Notes: generated by a model from the letters alone, not told the origin. Positions 35,341-44,945 are shown, counted from the stretch's first letter. The stretch is 64,000 nt of DNA from Bradyrhizobium sp. CIAT3101 (GCF_029714945.1 NZ_CP121634.1:7833001-7897000), one strand, 5' to 3'. Made by a program: numbers and translations.

Positions 35341-35899
35341 CCGAGGTACGCCCTACTCGGAATGGTTGCCGGTCGTGCCGAAACCAGTCACGAATCGAGT
35401 CGTTCGAGATTACCATGCCGGGCACTGCCCGCCGAGTCGCGGCGTTCCACACCTGATCCCACGGAGAGCCTTCTTCGTGCGTCAGGTCGGATAGTTTGAA
35501 GGGGTGGTACGTCGCGTAATAATCGAAGATGTCGCGCAGCAGCGTGGCGGTTTCGTCGTCCATGTCGTTGCACTGCGCGGTCTCGTACCTGCCGGCCGCT
35601 GCGTTCAAGATCTTGGCCCTCGCATCTATGGGCTTGTCTTTGAATTGCTTGAACTGATCGTAGACGACCCGATTGACGGGCCCATACGTCCACGCCTCGA
35701 AAGGCTGCCCTACAAGGGGTTTGTCATTCCTTGCGAGGTGCCATGCGTGCGCGAAGAACAAGATTTTCTGCAACGACATCATGCTGATGGCGCGCCCCTT
35801 GGACGACCCATAGTCCAACAGGAAATTCGCCACTGCGCGCGCATCATAAGGCATCTGAGCGTAACCTGCTTGCTTTGCTGAACGCTCGGAGATCGGCAT
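35270..35899 (-). CDS. Panacea-domain (DUF4065/SocA-like) protein, possible antitoxin
   Basis: A 209-residue protein. It carries the Panacea domain from about residue 16 to 150 ([58 protein letters not shown]). The domain is shared by phage GepA, Caulobacter SocA and antitoxins that neutralise unrelated toxins. The C-terminal 50 residues diverge and overlap the next gene. The ATG at 35899 is kept; a start at 35854 (MPYDARAV) would place the domain at the N-terminus. It is the first gene of the probable two-gene operon. Confidence 0.8.
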   Translation of the reverse strand: MPISERSAKQAGYAQMPYDARAVANFLLDYGSSKGRAISMMSLQKILFFAHAWHLARNDKPLVGQPFEAWTYGPVNRVVYDQFKQFKDKPIDARAKILNAAAGRYETAQCNDMDDETATLLRDIFDYYATYHPFKLSDLTHEEGSPWDQVWNAATRRAVPGMVISNDSIRDWFRHDRQPFRVGRTSDGSHDQTADASRAGPSAPRRRYS

Positions 35900-36344
35900 T
35901 CAATTTCCAATCCCACAGACAACTCAGCGCGCTCAACATCAACGCTGCTGAACCAATACGCCCGATCTTTTCGAATGTGGATAACTCGATGCTTGACTCC
36001 GCGTTGTGTGAAGGATCATTTTGTTCTTGTTATGTTCTTATTCTCGGAAGTCGCGTTTTGGAAGCCCGATGTTGGACCGTCCGACGAGCAATCGGAGTCG
36101 GAGCGATTGGATATGGCCGCCGATCAAACGATCGCTGGTGCGCGGTGGCGATCTGCACTCGATCATCGGTTCGCTCATCTTGGCCAACGAGTTCCTAGAG
36201 TACGAGTCGGAGACCAAGGTTTCGCAGGCGTAAGGCACGGCAGGTGGGACACCTACTCAGGTTAGCTGTGTGGGCGAGTTTGCAAATGTGCCCACCCGAC
36301 GGCTTATGAAGATCGAGCGCCTTGAGGTAGCTGATTGTTGACGC
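35900..36344. other. Intergenic stretch between the Panacea gene and tRNA-His
   Basis: Several overlapping short forward ORFs are open here (about 36021-36233 and 35975-36265), none with a recognisable sequence. It probably holds the promoter of the Panacea operon. I find no integrase remnant and no second copy of the tRNA-His 3' end. Confidence 0.4.
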
Positions 36345-36421
36345 TGGTACAGTTGGGTGGGCTCGAACCACCGACCTCCTGTTCCACAGACAGGCGCTCT
36401 AACCAACTGAGCTACAACTGC
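36345..36421 (-). tRNA. tRNA-His (GTG)
   Basis: A 77-base cloverleaf on the minus strand with an encoded CCA. The anticodon arm is CCTGT-CTGTGGA-ACAGG, giving anticodon GTG for histidine. The acceptor stem runs GCAGTTG to CAACTGT with A73 and no G at position -1. This is the known alphaproteobacterial state, in which the usual G-1 identity element has been lost. Its 3' end faces the accessory stretch at lower coordinates, which is a frequent arrangement for islands integrated at tRNA genes. Confidence 0.97.
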
Positions 36422-36593
36422 ATCCTTGCGAGCCGCCTTGGGGCTGCCTGAAAAGGCCGACTGCCGAGGGGGGCTGGACGGGGCGGAAACTAGGTGCAAC
36501 GGGCCTTTTTGGCAAGGCCGCAAACGCACGAAAAACCAGCGGAAATCACCTCTCGCGCGATGAAATCGGGTTAATTGGGGGAAACTCCCGTGG

Positions 36594-36671
36594 GGGGAGA
36601 GCCCTCACCCGGCGCGCGCGACGATGCTTCGCATCGCCCGGAGCGCCGACCTCTCCCGCGCGCGGGAGAGG
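36594..36671. repeat. Short palindromic repeat before the phasin terminator
   Basis: GGGGAGAGCCCTCACCCGGC on one side and CCTCTCCCGCGCGCGGGAGA on the other frame a GATGCTTCGCATC hairpin. It resembles parts of the long palindromic repeats elsewhere in the window but is shorter. Confidence 0.45.
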
Positions 36672-36678
36672 TGAAGAA

Positions 36679-36704
36679 AAACCCGGGCCTCGCGGCCCGG
36701 GTTT
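36679..36704 (-). terminator. Terminator after the phasin gene
   Basis: AAACCCGGGCC, TCGC and GGCCCGGGTTT form a perfect hairpin just beyond the phasin stop; on the minus strand a T-run follows. Confidence 0.85.
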
Positions 36705-36731
36705 CGCAAACTCGATCGATCCGCCTTTTGA

Positions 36732-37163
36732 TCAGGCGGCCGGGTAGAACTTCGAGGCGGAGGCCTTGATCGGCTCGGCGGTCGCACTGGCGGCGCGCTG
36801 GGCGATCTCGAGCAGCTCCTTGGCCTGGGCCTGGAAGGTCTCGAGCTGGGTCTTGGCGTGGCCGCTCCAGAGCTGGAAGGCGTCGGTCGGCGACTTCACG
36901 CCGAGCAGCTCCTGGGTGAAGTCCAGATGGGCGGTGGAATTGGCCTTGGCGAATTCCATCAGCTTGGCGGTGTACTCGTTCGCGCCCTTCTGGGCGGATG
37001 CGAACACGGCCTCGATGGTGCCGTTGTGGGTCTCGGCCGCGTCCTTGAACTTGGCGTAGTTCTCGCGGGCCTGCGAAACGCCCTTTTCGGCGAACGCACG
37101 CACCTGCTCGGGAACCTCGAACGGAATGATCGAGGCAGAAAACGGATCAGTCGCACCTGTCAT
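36732..37163 (-). CDS. Phasin (PHA granule-associated protein)
   Basis: A 143-residue helical amphipathic protein of the phasin family, which coats polyhydroxyalkanoate granules. Typical is the run VPEQVRAFAEKGVSQARENY, then KFKDAAETHNGTIEAVFASA, and the late motif FQLWSGHAKTQLETFQAQAK. The ATG at 37163 has GAGGGACC upstream; the longer ORF is out of family. It fits a PHA-forming rhizobium. The gene is single, with its own terminator. Confidence 0.92.
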   Translation of the reverse strand: MTGATDPFSASIIPFEVPEQVRAFAEKGVSQARENYAKFKDAAETHNGTIEAVFASAQKGANEYTAKLMEFAKANSTAHLDFTQELLGVKSPTDAFQLWSGHAKTQLETFQAQAKELLEIAQRAASATAEPIKASASKFYPAA

Positions 37164-37460
37164 GGTTGGTCCCTCGCGATAAACAAAAATGGAGTGAGCC
37201 TTCTGGCGCGCCCGCCGACCCAACCGGGGCCATTTCTTCTTGACGCTTGGCGGGTACGAAAGACTGGAAAACGCAGAACAAACGAGATGGCTCGTCCAGC
37301 GCCCAGTAGTATCGCTGCCTAACATGTCAACATTGTGCACCGCAATGTGATCCGGGGGTGCTGCGCAAAATTTAATCTCGGAGAGGATGAGGTTCCCGGG
37401 ATGGGGAACCGGGGGTTGAGGTATTTTGGTCCCGGTGAAGCGGCGCTCTCTCTCTCTCTC

Positions 37461-37634
37461 TTACCCTCCCCTGGAGGGGTCCGAGACGAGCGAAGCTCGC
37501 TCGAGGGTCGATCGCGCGTAGCGCGAGCGGGGTGGGGTGATCTCTCCTCACGGGCACCGCCTGCGGGGAGAGATCACCCCACCTCGGTTCGCATTTCATG
37601 CGAACCGATCCTCCCCCTCCAGGGGAGGATGGGC
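37461..37634. repeat. Long palindromic intergenic repeat, copy 2
   Basis: Same family as 11231-11416, in the opposite orientation (TTACCCTCCCCTGGAGGGGT first, then AACCGATCCTCCCCCTCCAG). The remaining parts of 37164-37879 hold no gene I can support; they probably contain promoters of the flanking divergent genes. Confidence 0.8.
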
Positions 37635-37879
37635 ACCTGTGGCGCCGCGCCGGACCTCGCTCATCTCGCTGGCCTGCCCGAGGCCACTGAATCCTGCGGA
37701 TGCGCGCCTGCTGCTCCTTGCGGGGGCGGCCGGATTAAGGTTATCGCGGCTTTAGGGCTTCCTCTGTAGACCTGCACCGTGGACCTGCCCGTGACCGCGG
37801 GCGATAGTAACCCTTTCTTAAGGCTGCCCTTCCCGGCAGCCCCCCAAGTGACGCGTGAGAGAGACTTAAAGCCGGTCGG

Positions 37880-40800
37880 ATGACGAATTCGGATTTCCAG
37901 TTGCGAGGCGTCGGCGATCCGCGGTTGTCCGTGCATGCGACCTCTCCGCTGCCGGCCTGGCTCTGGTCGCCCGACGGCAGCCGCCTGCTGTGGGCCAATG
38001 CGGTCGGCGCCAGGTTCTTTGGCGCGGCCAATGCGGCGGCGCTCGCCGGAAAGACGTTCGGCCCAGCCGATACCCATCGCCGCCAGGTCACCCGCCTCGC
38101 CCGCAAGCTGCCGGCGAACGGCGCCGTCCGGCTGGAGCGGCTGCGCGGCTTCGGCGCCCGGCTCGGCACGCTGATGACCTGCGCCTGTGCGCGGCTCGAC
38201 TTTGCCGACGGCAGCTCTGCCGTGCTCGTCACCGCGATGGATGCGGGCGCGCGCACCATGTCGCTGGTCGAGCGGCTGCATCGTCTCGTCGACGGCGCTG
38301 ATGTCCCGATGGCGGCGTTCGCGCCCGATGGCATGTTCGCCGGCGCCAGCGAAGCCGCGCGCGCTCTGCTCGGCTTTCGCGATCTCGGCGAGGCCGGCCT
38401 CGAACAGGCGCGCAGCGATGCGCTGGCGCAAGGCCGCGTCGAGATGCCGATCGGCATCGGCAAGATGGTGCTGCAGCGGGTCGGCACCGGGGCCGATGTC
38501 GGCCTCGTCGCGCTGATCGAGCCGGCGGTGGCGCAAGCTGCGGCCGACGCTGAGATCACGCGGGATCCTGCGCCCGCTATGATGCCTGACGCGGTGGCGG
38601 CCCCTGCCCCGCACGCGCCGGTCGAGCCCGCGCCGCAAACCGCGAAAATGCCGCAGGCCAACGAACCTGCCGCGGGGATCGACCTGTTCGATGCCTTTGC
38701 CGATCTGGACGAGACGCCTGAGACGGCCGCGACGATCACGCCGGAGCCGCCCGCGCCAGACTTGCCGACGGAGAATTTGGCGACGGAAGATTTGGCGACA
38801 GAGATCGTCCCAATCCAGGACGCCGTGAGCGAGGCGGCTGAGGCGCCTGTCGCGGACACGATCGCGGCAGCCGCACCGGAAACACCGGTTGAAAACCCGC
38901 CCGCAGCCATCGTGCCGCCGCAAGCCGCGCCGATCACGGCCGCCATGGTCGAGCCGCCGCATGCGCTAGCGGAAACACCGCGCCAGCATCCGCTGCGTTT
39001 CCTGTGGCAGATGGATGCGGAGGGGCGGTTTGTGCTGGCCTCGGCCGAATTCATCCGTCTGATGGGCGCGCACACCGCGGCCGGCTTCGGCCGGCCTTGG
39101 CGCGAGATCGCTGACGAATTTGCACTCGATCCGGACGGCCGCGTCGCGCAGGCGCTGGCGAGCCACGACACCTGGGCCGGCATCACCGTGAACTGGCCGG
39201 CCGATGGCGGCGAGCACCTGCCGGTCGAGCTTGCAGGCCTTCCCGTCTACGACCACGCGCGCAACTTCGCGGGCTTCAAGGGTTTTGGCGTCTGCCGCGA
39301 TCTCGACGGGCTCAACCGGCTCGATGCGCTGCGCCGATACGAACTGTTCTCCGAGCCGCGCGCCGCGCAGCGCCTGTCGGCCGATGTGGTCGAGCCTGAT
39401 CCCGAACCCGAGGCGGCGGCGCCTTCGATCGAGGCTCCGCCGGTCGAGCCGCCCGCACCTGAGCCCGAACCGCCGACTGCCACTGAACCCGAACCGCCCG
39501 CAATCTTCATCGAAGCGAATTCACACCCAACCGATTTGGAAACGCCCGTGGAAACGCCTCCCAATGTCGTGCCGTTCCGCGCACCCGGCGATCAGAGATC
39601 ATCCAATGATACGAGATCGCCGACGCTGACGCCGGTCGAGAACAGCGCGTTCAACGAGCTCGCGCGGCAATTGTCCGAGCGGCTCGAACGCGAGCGCGAG
39701 CAGATTACATCCGCCGCAAGCGCGCCGCCGACGGAAGAGATCGCGCATGAACCCTTGATGCCGGCCGAGCCCGACGCGCCGCCGGCCGCGGCCGAATGGC
39801 TGATCGAGCCCGCGCCGCCCGCGCACGGCCACAGCATGCGCGACCGCGCGCTGCTCGACCTGGTGCCGACGGGCATGCTGATCTACCGGCTCGATCGCCT
39901 GCTCTACGCCAACCCCGCCTTCCTCGCCCGCATGGGCTATGCCAGCATCAGTGCGCTGGAAGATGCCGGCGGGCTGGATGCGCTCTATGTCGAGCCCGGC
40001 GTCTCCGCCGCCAGCAGCACCTCGCAGGGCGGCACGCCGGTGACGATCAGCGCCGCGGTCGCCAATGGCGAGCAGCCGCTGGCAACCACCGAAGCGCATC
40101 TGCACACGATCGACTGGGACGGCGCGAGCGCGCATGCGCTGATCTGCGCGCTGCCGCAAGTCACGCCTGTCGTGGTCGCACCCGCGATGGCGGAGCCGAT
40201 GGTGGTGATCCCCGACCTGCCGGAGCCTGAGGCGGAATTGGAGGCCGGCGATGCCGACGCCGAAGATCTCGCCGCGATCCTCGACACCACGGCCGAGGGC
40301 ATCGTGATGTTCGATGCCGAAGGCAACATCCACGCCTGCAACCGCAGCGCGGAAGCGCTGTTCGGCTATGACGGCGAGACGCTGATGCAGCAGAATCTGC
40401 TGACGCTGTTCGCGCCCGAGAGCCAGCAGGTCGTCGTCGACTATCTCGACAGCGTGAAGAACGAGGACATCGCGAGCCTGCTCGATCACGGCCGCGAGGT
40501 GCTCGGCCGCGAGAAGAAGGGCGGCGTGCTGCCGCTCGCCATGATCATGGGCCGCACGCGGCCGGACGGGCCGAACTTCTTTGCCGTGTTCCGCGACCTC
40601 TCGCATGCGAAGAAGGGCGAGAGCGAGCTGACGCAGGCGCGACGGCTCGTCGACGGCGCAGCCAATGCCAAGGCCGACATGCTGGCGCGAATCAGCCACG
40701 AGATCCGCACGCCGCTCAACGCCATCATCGGCTTTGCCGAGGTGATGATCTCCGAGCGCTTCGGCGCGCTCGGCAACGAGCGTTACGGCGAATACATGAA

Positions 40801-41359
40801 GGACATCCGCGCCTCCGGCGAGCGCGTGATCACCATCATCGACGATCTCTTGGAGCTGTCGCGGATCGAGACCGGCAAGCTCGATCTCGTCTTCGCCAAT
40901 CTCAACCTCAACGACCTCGTCGAAGCCTGCGTCACCGTGATGCAGCCGCAGGCCAACCGCGAGCGCATCATCATCCGCACCTCGCTCGCGCACGCGCTGC
41001 CGCAGGTGACGGCCGACACGCGCACGCTGCGGCAGGTGACGATGAATCTGATCTCGAACTCGATCCGGCTGGCCAGCGCCGGCGGCCAGGTCATCGTCTC
41101 GACCGCATTGAACGATCGCGGCGAGGTGTGCTTGCGCATCCGCGACACCGGCCAGGGCCTGAGCGAGCGGGAAGTCGCCGCCGCGATGGAGCCGTTCCGC
41201 ACGCCGCCGCCGGGCGATGCCGCGGACAATTCCGCGCTGAGCCTGTCGCTGACGAAAGCGCTGGTCGAAGCCAACCGCGCCCAGTTCAACATCAAGAGCG
41301 CAGGCAGTTCCGGCACGCTGATCGAAGTGACGTTCGCACCGGTGGTGGCGCGGGCCTGA
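37880..41359 (+). CDS. Large PAS sensor histidine kinase, PdhS/PleC/DivJ-like
   Basis: A 1159-residue cytoplasmic kinase with no clear membrane helix. There are several PAS-like regions (around residues 20-110, 370-470 and 665-740, and a clear one at about 790-920, ILDTTAEGIVMFDAEGNIHA). Long Pro/Ala/Glu-rich linkers lie at about 215-360 and 500-600. The H-box ISHEIRTPLNAIIGFAEV has its His near residue 940, and the segment FGALGNERYGEYMKDIRASG is characteristic of PleC/DivJ/PdhS kinases that act on DivK. The ATPase N-box is MNLISNSIRLASAGGQVIVS. The G2 lid is degenerate (DNSALSLSLTKALVEANRA instead of GTGLGLS). Confidence 0.82.
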   Translation: MTNSDFQLRGVGDPRLSVHATSPLPAWLWSPDGSRLLWANAVGARFFGAANAAALAGKTFGPADTHRRQVTRLARKLPANGAVRLERLRGFGARLGTLMTCACARLDFADGSSAVLVTAMDAGARTMSLVERLHRLVDGADVPMAAFAPDGMFAGASEAARALLGFRDLGEAGLEQARSDALAQGRVEMPIGIGKMVLQRVGTGADVGLVALIEPAVAQAAADAEITRDPAPAMMPDAVAAPAPHAPVEPAPQTAKMPQANEPAAGIDLFDAFADLDETPETAATITPEPPAPDLPTENLATEDLATEIVPIQDAVSEAAEAPVADTIAAAAPETPVENPPAAIVPPQAAPITAAMVEPPHALAETPRQHPLRFLWQMDAEGRFVLASAEFIRLMGAHTAAGFGRPWREIADEFALDPDGRVAQALASHDTWAGITVNWPADGGEHLPVELAGLPVYDHARNFAGFKGFGVCRDLDGLNRLDALRRYELFSEPRAAQRLSADVVEPDPEPEAAAPSIEAPPVEPPAPEPEPPTATEPEPPAIFIEANSHPTDLETPVETPPNVVPFRAPGDQRSSNDTRSPTLTPVENSAFNELARQLSERLEREREQITSAASAPPTEEIAHEPLMPAEPDAPPAAAEWLIEPAPPAHGHSMRDRALLDLVPTGMLIYRLDRLLYANPAFLARMGYASISALEDAGGLDALYVEPGVSAASSTSQGGTPVTISAAVANGEQPLATTEAHLHTIDWDGASAHALICALPQVTPVVVAPAMAEPMVVIPDLPEPEAELEAGDADAEDLAAILDTTAEGIVMFDAEGNIHACNRSAEALFGYDGETLMQQNLLTLFAPESQQVVVDYLDSVKNEDIASLLDHGREVLGREKKGGVLPLAMIMGRTRPDGPNFFAVFRDLSHAKKGESELTQARRLVDGAANAKADMLARISHEIRTPLNAIIGFAEVMISERFGALGNERYGEYMKDIRASGERVITIIDDLLELSRIETGKLDLVFANLNLNDLVEACVTVMQPQANRERIIIRTSLAHALPQVTADTRTLRQVTMNLISNSIRLASAGGQVIVSTALNDRGEVCLRIRDTGQGLSEREVAAAMEPFRTPPPGDAADNSALSLSLTKALVEANRAQFNIKSAGSSGTLIEVTFAPVVARA

Positions 41360-41373
41360 GGTCGACGCCGCCG

Positions 41374-41616
41374 CTATTCGACGGATCGGATGCCGCGCGG
41401 GTCGCGCCACTGGTTCGAGGCGACGTAGTCGATCTCGCCGCGCGTGGTGCCGATATCCATCAGCTCCCTGTCGCTGAGATTGCACAGGTCGGTGCGCAGC
41501 CTCTCGCGGCAGCGCCATTGCAAAAACGCACGCCAATATTGCCTGAAGACATGGGAGACGTACCGCTTTCTCGCGGCGGTCCGTCGCAGCCCAGTTGCAC
41601 CATAGGTTATGCTCAT
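41374..41616 (-). CDS. DUF1127-domain protein
   Basis: An 80-residue basic protein with the DUF1127 helix (LCNLSDRELMDIGTTRGEID) in the second half, preceded by RQYWRAFLQWRCRERLRTD. Some family members bind RNA or act in phosphate and polyamine control in other alphaproteobacteria; none is proved here. The ATG at 41616 is preceded by GGGAG at a usual distance; a GTG one codon earlier is possible. It is convergent with the large PAS kinase. Confidence 0.85.
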   Translation of the reverse strand: MSITYGATGLRRTAARKRYVSHVFRQYWRAFLQWRCRERLRTDLCNLSDRELMDIGTTRGEIDYVASNQWRDPRGIRSVE

Positions 41617-41741
41617 CACAGCATCTCCCGCGGGTGTTTCTTTTCATTGGATGAATGTGTCAGGCCGCGCGAGAAAATGCTCGACATCCGGTTGACCTGC
41701 CGATCGTACCGCGGCTTCGGCGTTGCCCTGTGTGAACGAGT

Positions 41742-43310
41742 TCACATGGTTTCCGCCGGCCGCTCACATGGCCGTGACGTGGGTTCGCCGAACCATCGGG
41801 CCGCAGCGAGAGCAAGCTCATCGGCGTCGGGGGCGCCATCACTGGCCCACGCGACGAAACCATCGGGGCGGACCAACACCGCGCTCAAGCCGAGCCGATT
41901 GTTCGGCTCGCCTGCAATATACGCAACCCGATCGCCCCAGCGGCTGGCAAGCACTTGCAGCGGCGCACGCGCGTCGAAATCCAGCAACAGGCCTTTCGCT
42001 GGCCTGAGCAGCTCTCCGACCGTCGTGCCGCCCGAGAGCTCGAAATCGGGACTACTGCGGCCGACCAGCGGATGGCTGCCGCCGAGATCGTAGCGCAGCG
42101 AGACGCCGCGCACGCGACAGGCGAAATAGGTCGCGCCGTCGCGGGTCGCGACGAGATCGCGGATGATGGCCTGCAGCGCGCGGGCGCTTGGCGTCGGCCG
42201 CATGATCGCGACCTGCGCGCGCGACCAGTCGAGAATCTGCGCGCCGATCGCGTGCCGCTCGTGCGAATAGGTATCGAGCAGATCTGCGGGCGCGTGGCCG
42301 CCGATCGTCGCGGCCAGCTTCCAGCCGAGGTTCATGGCATCGCCGAGACCGAGATTGAGGCCCTGGCCGCCCAGCGGCGAATGGGTATGCGCGGCGTCGC
42401 CTGCGAGCAGCACGCGCCCCTTGCGATAGGTTGCGACCTGCCGGGCGCGGTCCGTCCAGGTCGCGGCCAGGCGGAGCGCGGTGATGGTGACGTCGGTGCA
42501 GGAGACGCGGCGCAGGACATCCTGCACATGCTCGGGCGTGATCGGCGCGCTGCGGTGGAACGCGCCGCCGTCGAAATCGACCATCGCGATCGTGCCCGGC
42601 TGCGCATAGGTGTACATGCCCGTGGGCGTGTAGTTGCGGCCGGGGTTGAGTTTCTCCGGATCGGCCAGCTCGACGTCGATGGAATAGCCGGTGAATTCGG
42701 GGTCGGTGCCGACGAAATCGAATCCGCAGAGTTTGCGCACCGCGCTGCGGCCGCCGTCGCAACCGACCAGCCAGCGACCGCGAAACGTTTCTCCCCCCGC
42801 CTGCACGGTCACGTCGTGGTCCGACGCTGCAATGGCGGTGACGCCGAGACCGCATCGGATGTCGGCACCCATGCGTCCGGCGCGCGCAGAGAGCGCGGAT
42901 TCGAGCGTGTCCATGTCGACGGCGACGTTGGCATCGGCTGGCGTCGGCAGGCGCCAGGGCCACTTCGCGGCGTCGACGTCCTCCTGATAGAACTGGAGAC
43001 CGGCGAAATGACCGGCGGGCCGGCGCGTCTGCTGCATCCAGTGCGCGGCACTCTTGATCGCACCCGACCTCGCGCGCTGCGCGGCCAGGATATCGTCAAG
43101 CAGGCCGCGCCGGTGAAAGGCCTCGGTTGTCGGGATCGAAAGACCGCGCAAGCCGAACGGGAGCTGCTTCAGCGCCGAGTACGGATCCTCTGATTGTTCC
43201 AGCACCAGCACCGAGAGACCGCCGAGCCGCAGCTCGCAGGCGAGAAACAGGCCGACCGGTCCGGCACCGGCAATGACGACGTCGTAGATATCGAGGGATT
43301 GGGTTCGCAT
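41742..43310 (-). CDS. FAD-dependent monooxygenase (PheA/TfdB group)
   Basis: A 522-residue class A flavoprotein hydroxylase. The FAD loop is YDVVIAGAGPVGLFLACELR (residues 9-28). The DG motif is WLVGCDGGRSAVRKLCGFDF, and the second FAD motif is LLAGDAAHTHSPLGGQGLNL. The C-terminal thioredoxin-like part resembles PheA/TfdB-type aromatic hydroxylases (residues 380-510). The likely reaction is NADPH- or NADH-dependent hydroxylation of a phenolic or polyketide substrate; which one cannot be told. The ATG at 43310 has CAGGAG upstream. It stands alone. Confidence 0.88.
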   Translation of the reverse strand: MRTQSLDIYDVVIAGAGPVGLFLACELRLGGLSVLVLEQSEDPYSALKQLPFGLRGLSIPTTEAFHRRGLLDDILAAQRARSGAIKSAAHWMQQTRRPAGHFAGLQFYQEDVDAAKWPWRLPTPADANVAVDMDTLESALSARAGRMGADIRCGLGVTAIAASDHDVTVQAGGETFRGRWLVGCDGGRSAVRKLCGFDFVGTDPEFTGYSIDVELADPEKLNPGRNYTPTGMYTYAQPGTIAMVDFDGGAFHRSAPITPEHVQDVLRRVSCTDVTITALRLAATWTDRARQVATYRKGRVLLAGDAAHTHSPLGGQGLNLGLGDAMNLGWKLAATIGGHAPADLLDTYSHERHAIGAQILDWSRAQVAIMRPTPSARALQAIIRDLVATRDGATYFACRVRGVSLRYDLGGSHPLVGRSSPDFELSGGTTVGELLRPAKGLLLDFDARAPLQVLASRWGDRVAYIAGEPNNRLGLSAVLVRPDGFVAWASDGAPDADELALAAARWFGEPTSRPCERPAETM

Positions 43311-43534
43311 GAGACGCTCCTGTGGTCGATGTTCGACCGGAGCGTTCCCTGAGATGCGAGAATCACACGGACGAACGATTGAGCGCCTGCGTGGCGCCCG
43401 ATGTTCGTCGCGGGGATCTCGGCACAAGGCCAAAGACCAGAGCTTCCGTTACCAGAAGGACTTGGGCTTACCAGACCAAGTCTGCCTTTTCCGACGGGGC
43501 CTCTATAGTTTCGTCGCGATGGATGCGCAACAAA

Positions 43535-43565
43535 AAAGGCACGGCGCTTTGGGCGCCGTGCCTTT
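43535..43565 (-). terminator. Terminator after the thiolase gene
   Basis: AAAGGCACGGCG and CGCCGTGCCTTT are perfect arms 22 bases past the thiolase stop; the minus strand then runs into a T-tract. Confidence 0.88.
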
Positions 43566-43586
43566 CGTTAATTCAGGCGGTTCAGA

Positions 43587-44759
43587 TCAGCTATAGATCT
43601 CGAACAGGCCGGCGCCGCCCTGGCCGCCGCCGATGCACATGGTCACGACGCCCCACTTGGCCTTGCGGCGGGCGCCTTCCTGCAGCAGATGGCCGGTGAG
43701 ACGGGCGCCGGTCATGCCGAAGGGATGGCCGATCGCGATCGAGCCGCCGTTGACGTTGTACTTCTCGGGATCGATGCCGAGCTTGTCGCGCGAATAGAGG
43801 CACTGGCTGGCGAAGGCCTCATTGAGCTCCCAGAGATCGATGTCGTCGATCTTCAGGCCGTGACGCTTCAACAGCTTCGGCACCGCGAAGATCGGGCCGA
43901 TGCCCATCTCGTCCGGCTCGCAGCCCGCGGCTGCCCAGGCGACGAAGCGGCCGAGCGGCTTGAGGCCGCGCTTCTCGGCGTCCTTGGCTTCCATCAGCAC
44001 CACGGCGGCGGCGCCGTCGGAGAGCTGGCTGGCGTTGCCGGCGGTGACGTACTTGCCCGGGCCCTTCACCGGCTCGAGCTTGGCCAACCCTTCCAGCGTG
44101 GTTTCGGGGCGATTGCACTCGTCGCGGTCGACCACGTAGTCGACGATGCTCTCGGCCTTGGTCGCCTTGTCGACCACCTTCATCTTGGTCTTCATCGGGA
44201 CGATCTCGTCCTTGAACTTGCCGGCCTGCTGGGCGGCGGCCATGCGGCGCTGCGACTCCAGCGAATACTCGTCCTGGTACTCGCGGCTGAGCTTGTAGCG
44301 CTCGGCGACGATGTCGGCGGTGTCGATCATCGCCATGAAGATGTCGGGCGCGGTCTTGAGCAGTTCGGGATCAACCCACTCCTTCGGCGAGCCGCCGCCG
44401 GGGATCGAGATGCTTTCGACGCCGCCGGCGACGATGCAGTCGGCGCCGTCGGAGCGGATCGAGTTCGCAGCCATCGCGATGGTCTGAAGCCCCGAGGAGC
44501 AGAAGCGGTTCACCGACACGCCGCCGGTCGACTTCGGCAGGCCCGCAAGCAGCGCGGCCTGGCGGCCGATATTCGGTGCGCCATGGGCGCAATTGCCGAG
44601 ATAGCAATCCTCGACGTAATCCTTGTCGACGCCGGCGCGGTCAACCGCGTGGTGAATGGCGTGGGCCGCGAGCGACATCGGCGGGGTGATGTTGAACCCG
44701 CCACGGCCGGACTTGGCCAGGCCCGTGCGCGCGTAGGAAACGATGACGGCTTCACGCAT
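43587..44759 (-). CDS. Acetyl-CoA acetyltransferase-type thiolase
   Basis: A 390-residue thiolase. The nucleophile is C87 in [17 protein letters not shown], the His pair is in [10 protein letters not shown] and [14 protein letters not shown], and the second Cys lies in [17 protein letters not shown]. These are the full catalytic set, so it should join or cleave acyl-CoA and acetyl-CoA. Its sequence suits the degradative acetyl-CoA C-acyltransferase group more than the PHA-synthesis type, but this is not certain. The ATG at 44759 starts [13 protein letters not shown]. It is upstream of the terminator and downstream of serA. Confidence 0.93.
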   Translation of the reverse strand: MREAVIVSYARTGLAKSGRGGFNITPPMSLAAHAIHHAVDRAGVDKDYVEDCYLGNCAHGAPNIGRQAALLAGLPKSTGGVSVNRFCSSGLQTIAMAANSIRSDGADCIVAGGVESISIPGGGSPKEWVDPELLKTAPDIFMAMIDTADIVAERYKLSREYQDEYSLESQRRMAAAQQAGKFKDEIVPMKTKMKVVDKATKAESIVDYVVDRDECNRPETTLEGLAKLEPVKGPGKYVTAGNASQLSDGAAAVVLMEAKDAEKRGLKPLGRFVAWAAAGCEPDEMGIGPIFAVPKLLKRHGLKIDDIDLWELNEAFASQCLYSRDKLGIDPEKYNVNGGSIAIGHPFGMTGARLTGHLLQEGARRKAKWGVVTMCIGGGQGGAGLFEIYS

Positions 44760-44854
44760 TGTTTTCTCCCTTTGGCAAAAAGCGTTCTGGGCGCCATTGG
44801 TACACAAAGTTCGGCAGCCTTGGGAGACATAAAGCGGCGCGCCGCATCAACAAA

Positions 44855-44884
44855 AACGCCGCCCCTCGCGAGAAGGGCGGCGTT
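44855..44884 (-). terminator. Terminator after serA
   Basis: AACGCCGCCC and GGGCGGCGTT form a hairpin between serA and the thiolase; the minus strand continues with TTTTTG, so serA transcripts should end here. Confidence 0.85.
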
Positions 44885-44945
44885 GTTCCGCACGTCGGAA
44901 TATATGATGGGCGTCATTCCGCGAGGCGCGCGCCCCGCGGACGCC

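Noticed and set aside
35975..36265. Short forward ORFs between the Panacea gene and tRNA-His
   Set aside because: Two overlapping frames are equally open, with no ribosome site or recognisable sequence.
31686..36344. Direct repeat of the tRNA-His 3' end as an island att site
   Set aside because: I looked for TGGTACAGTTGGGTGGG-like bases near the tenA side and found none, so integration at the tRNA is not shown.
36257..36529. Minus-strand ORF over the tRNA-His gene, containing VVAQLVRAPVCGTGGRWFEP
   Set aside because: This is the well-known false translation of a tRNA gene; the bases are fully explained by tRNA-His.
39599..41647. 682-codon reverse ORF opposite the PAS kinase
   Set aside because: The forward frame has HisKA and ATPase motifs; the reverse is a shadow.
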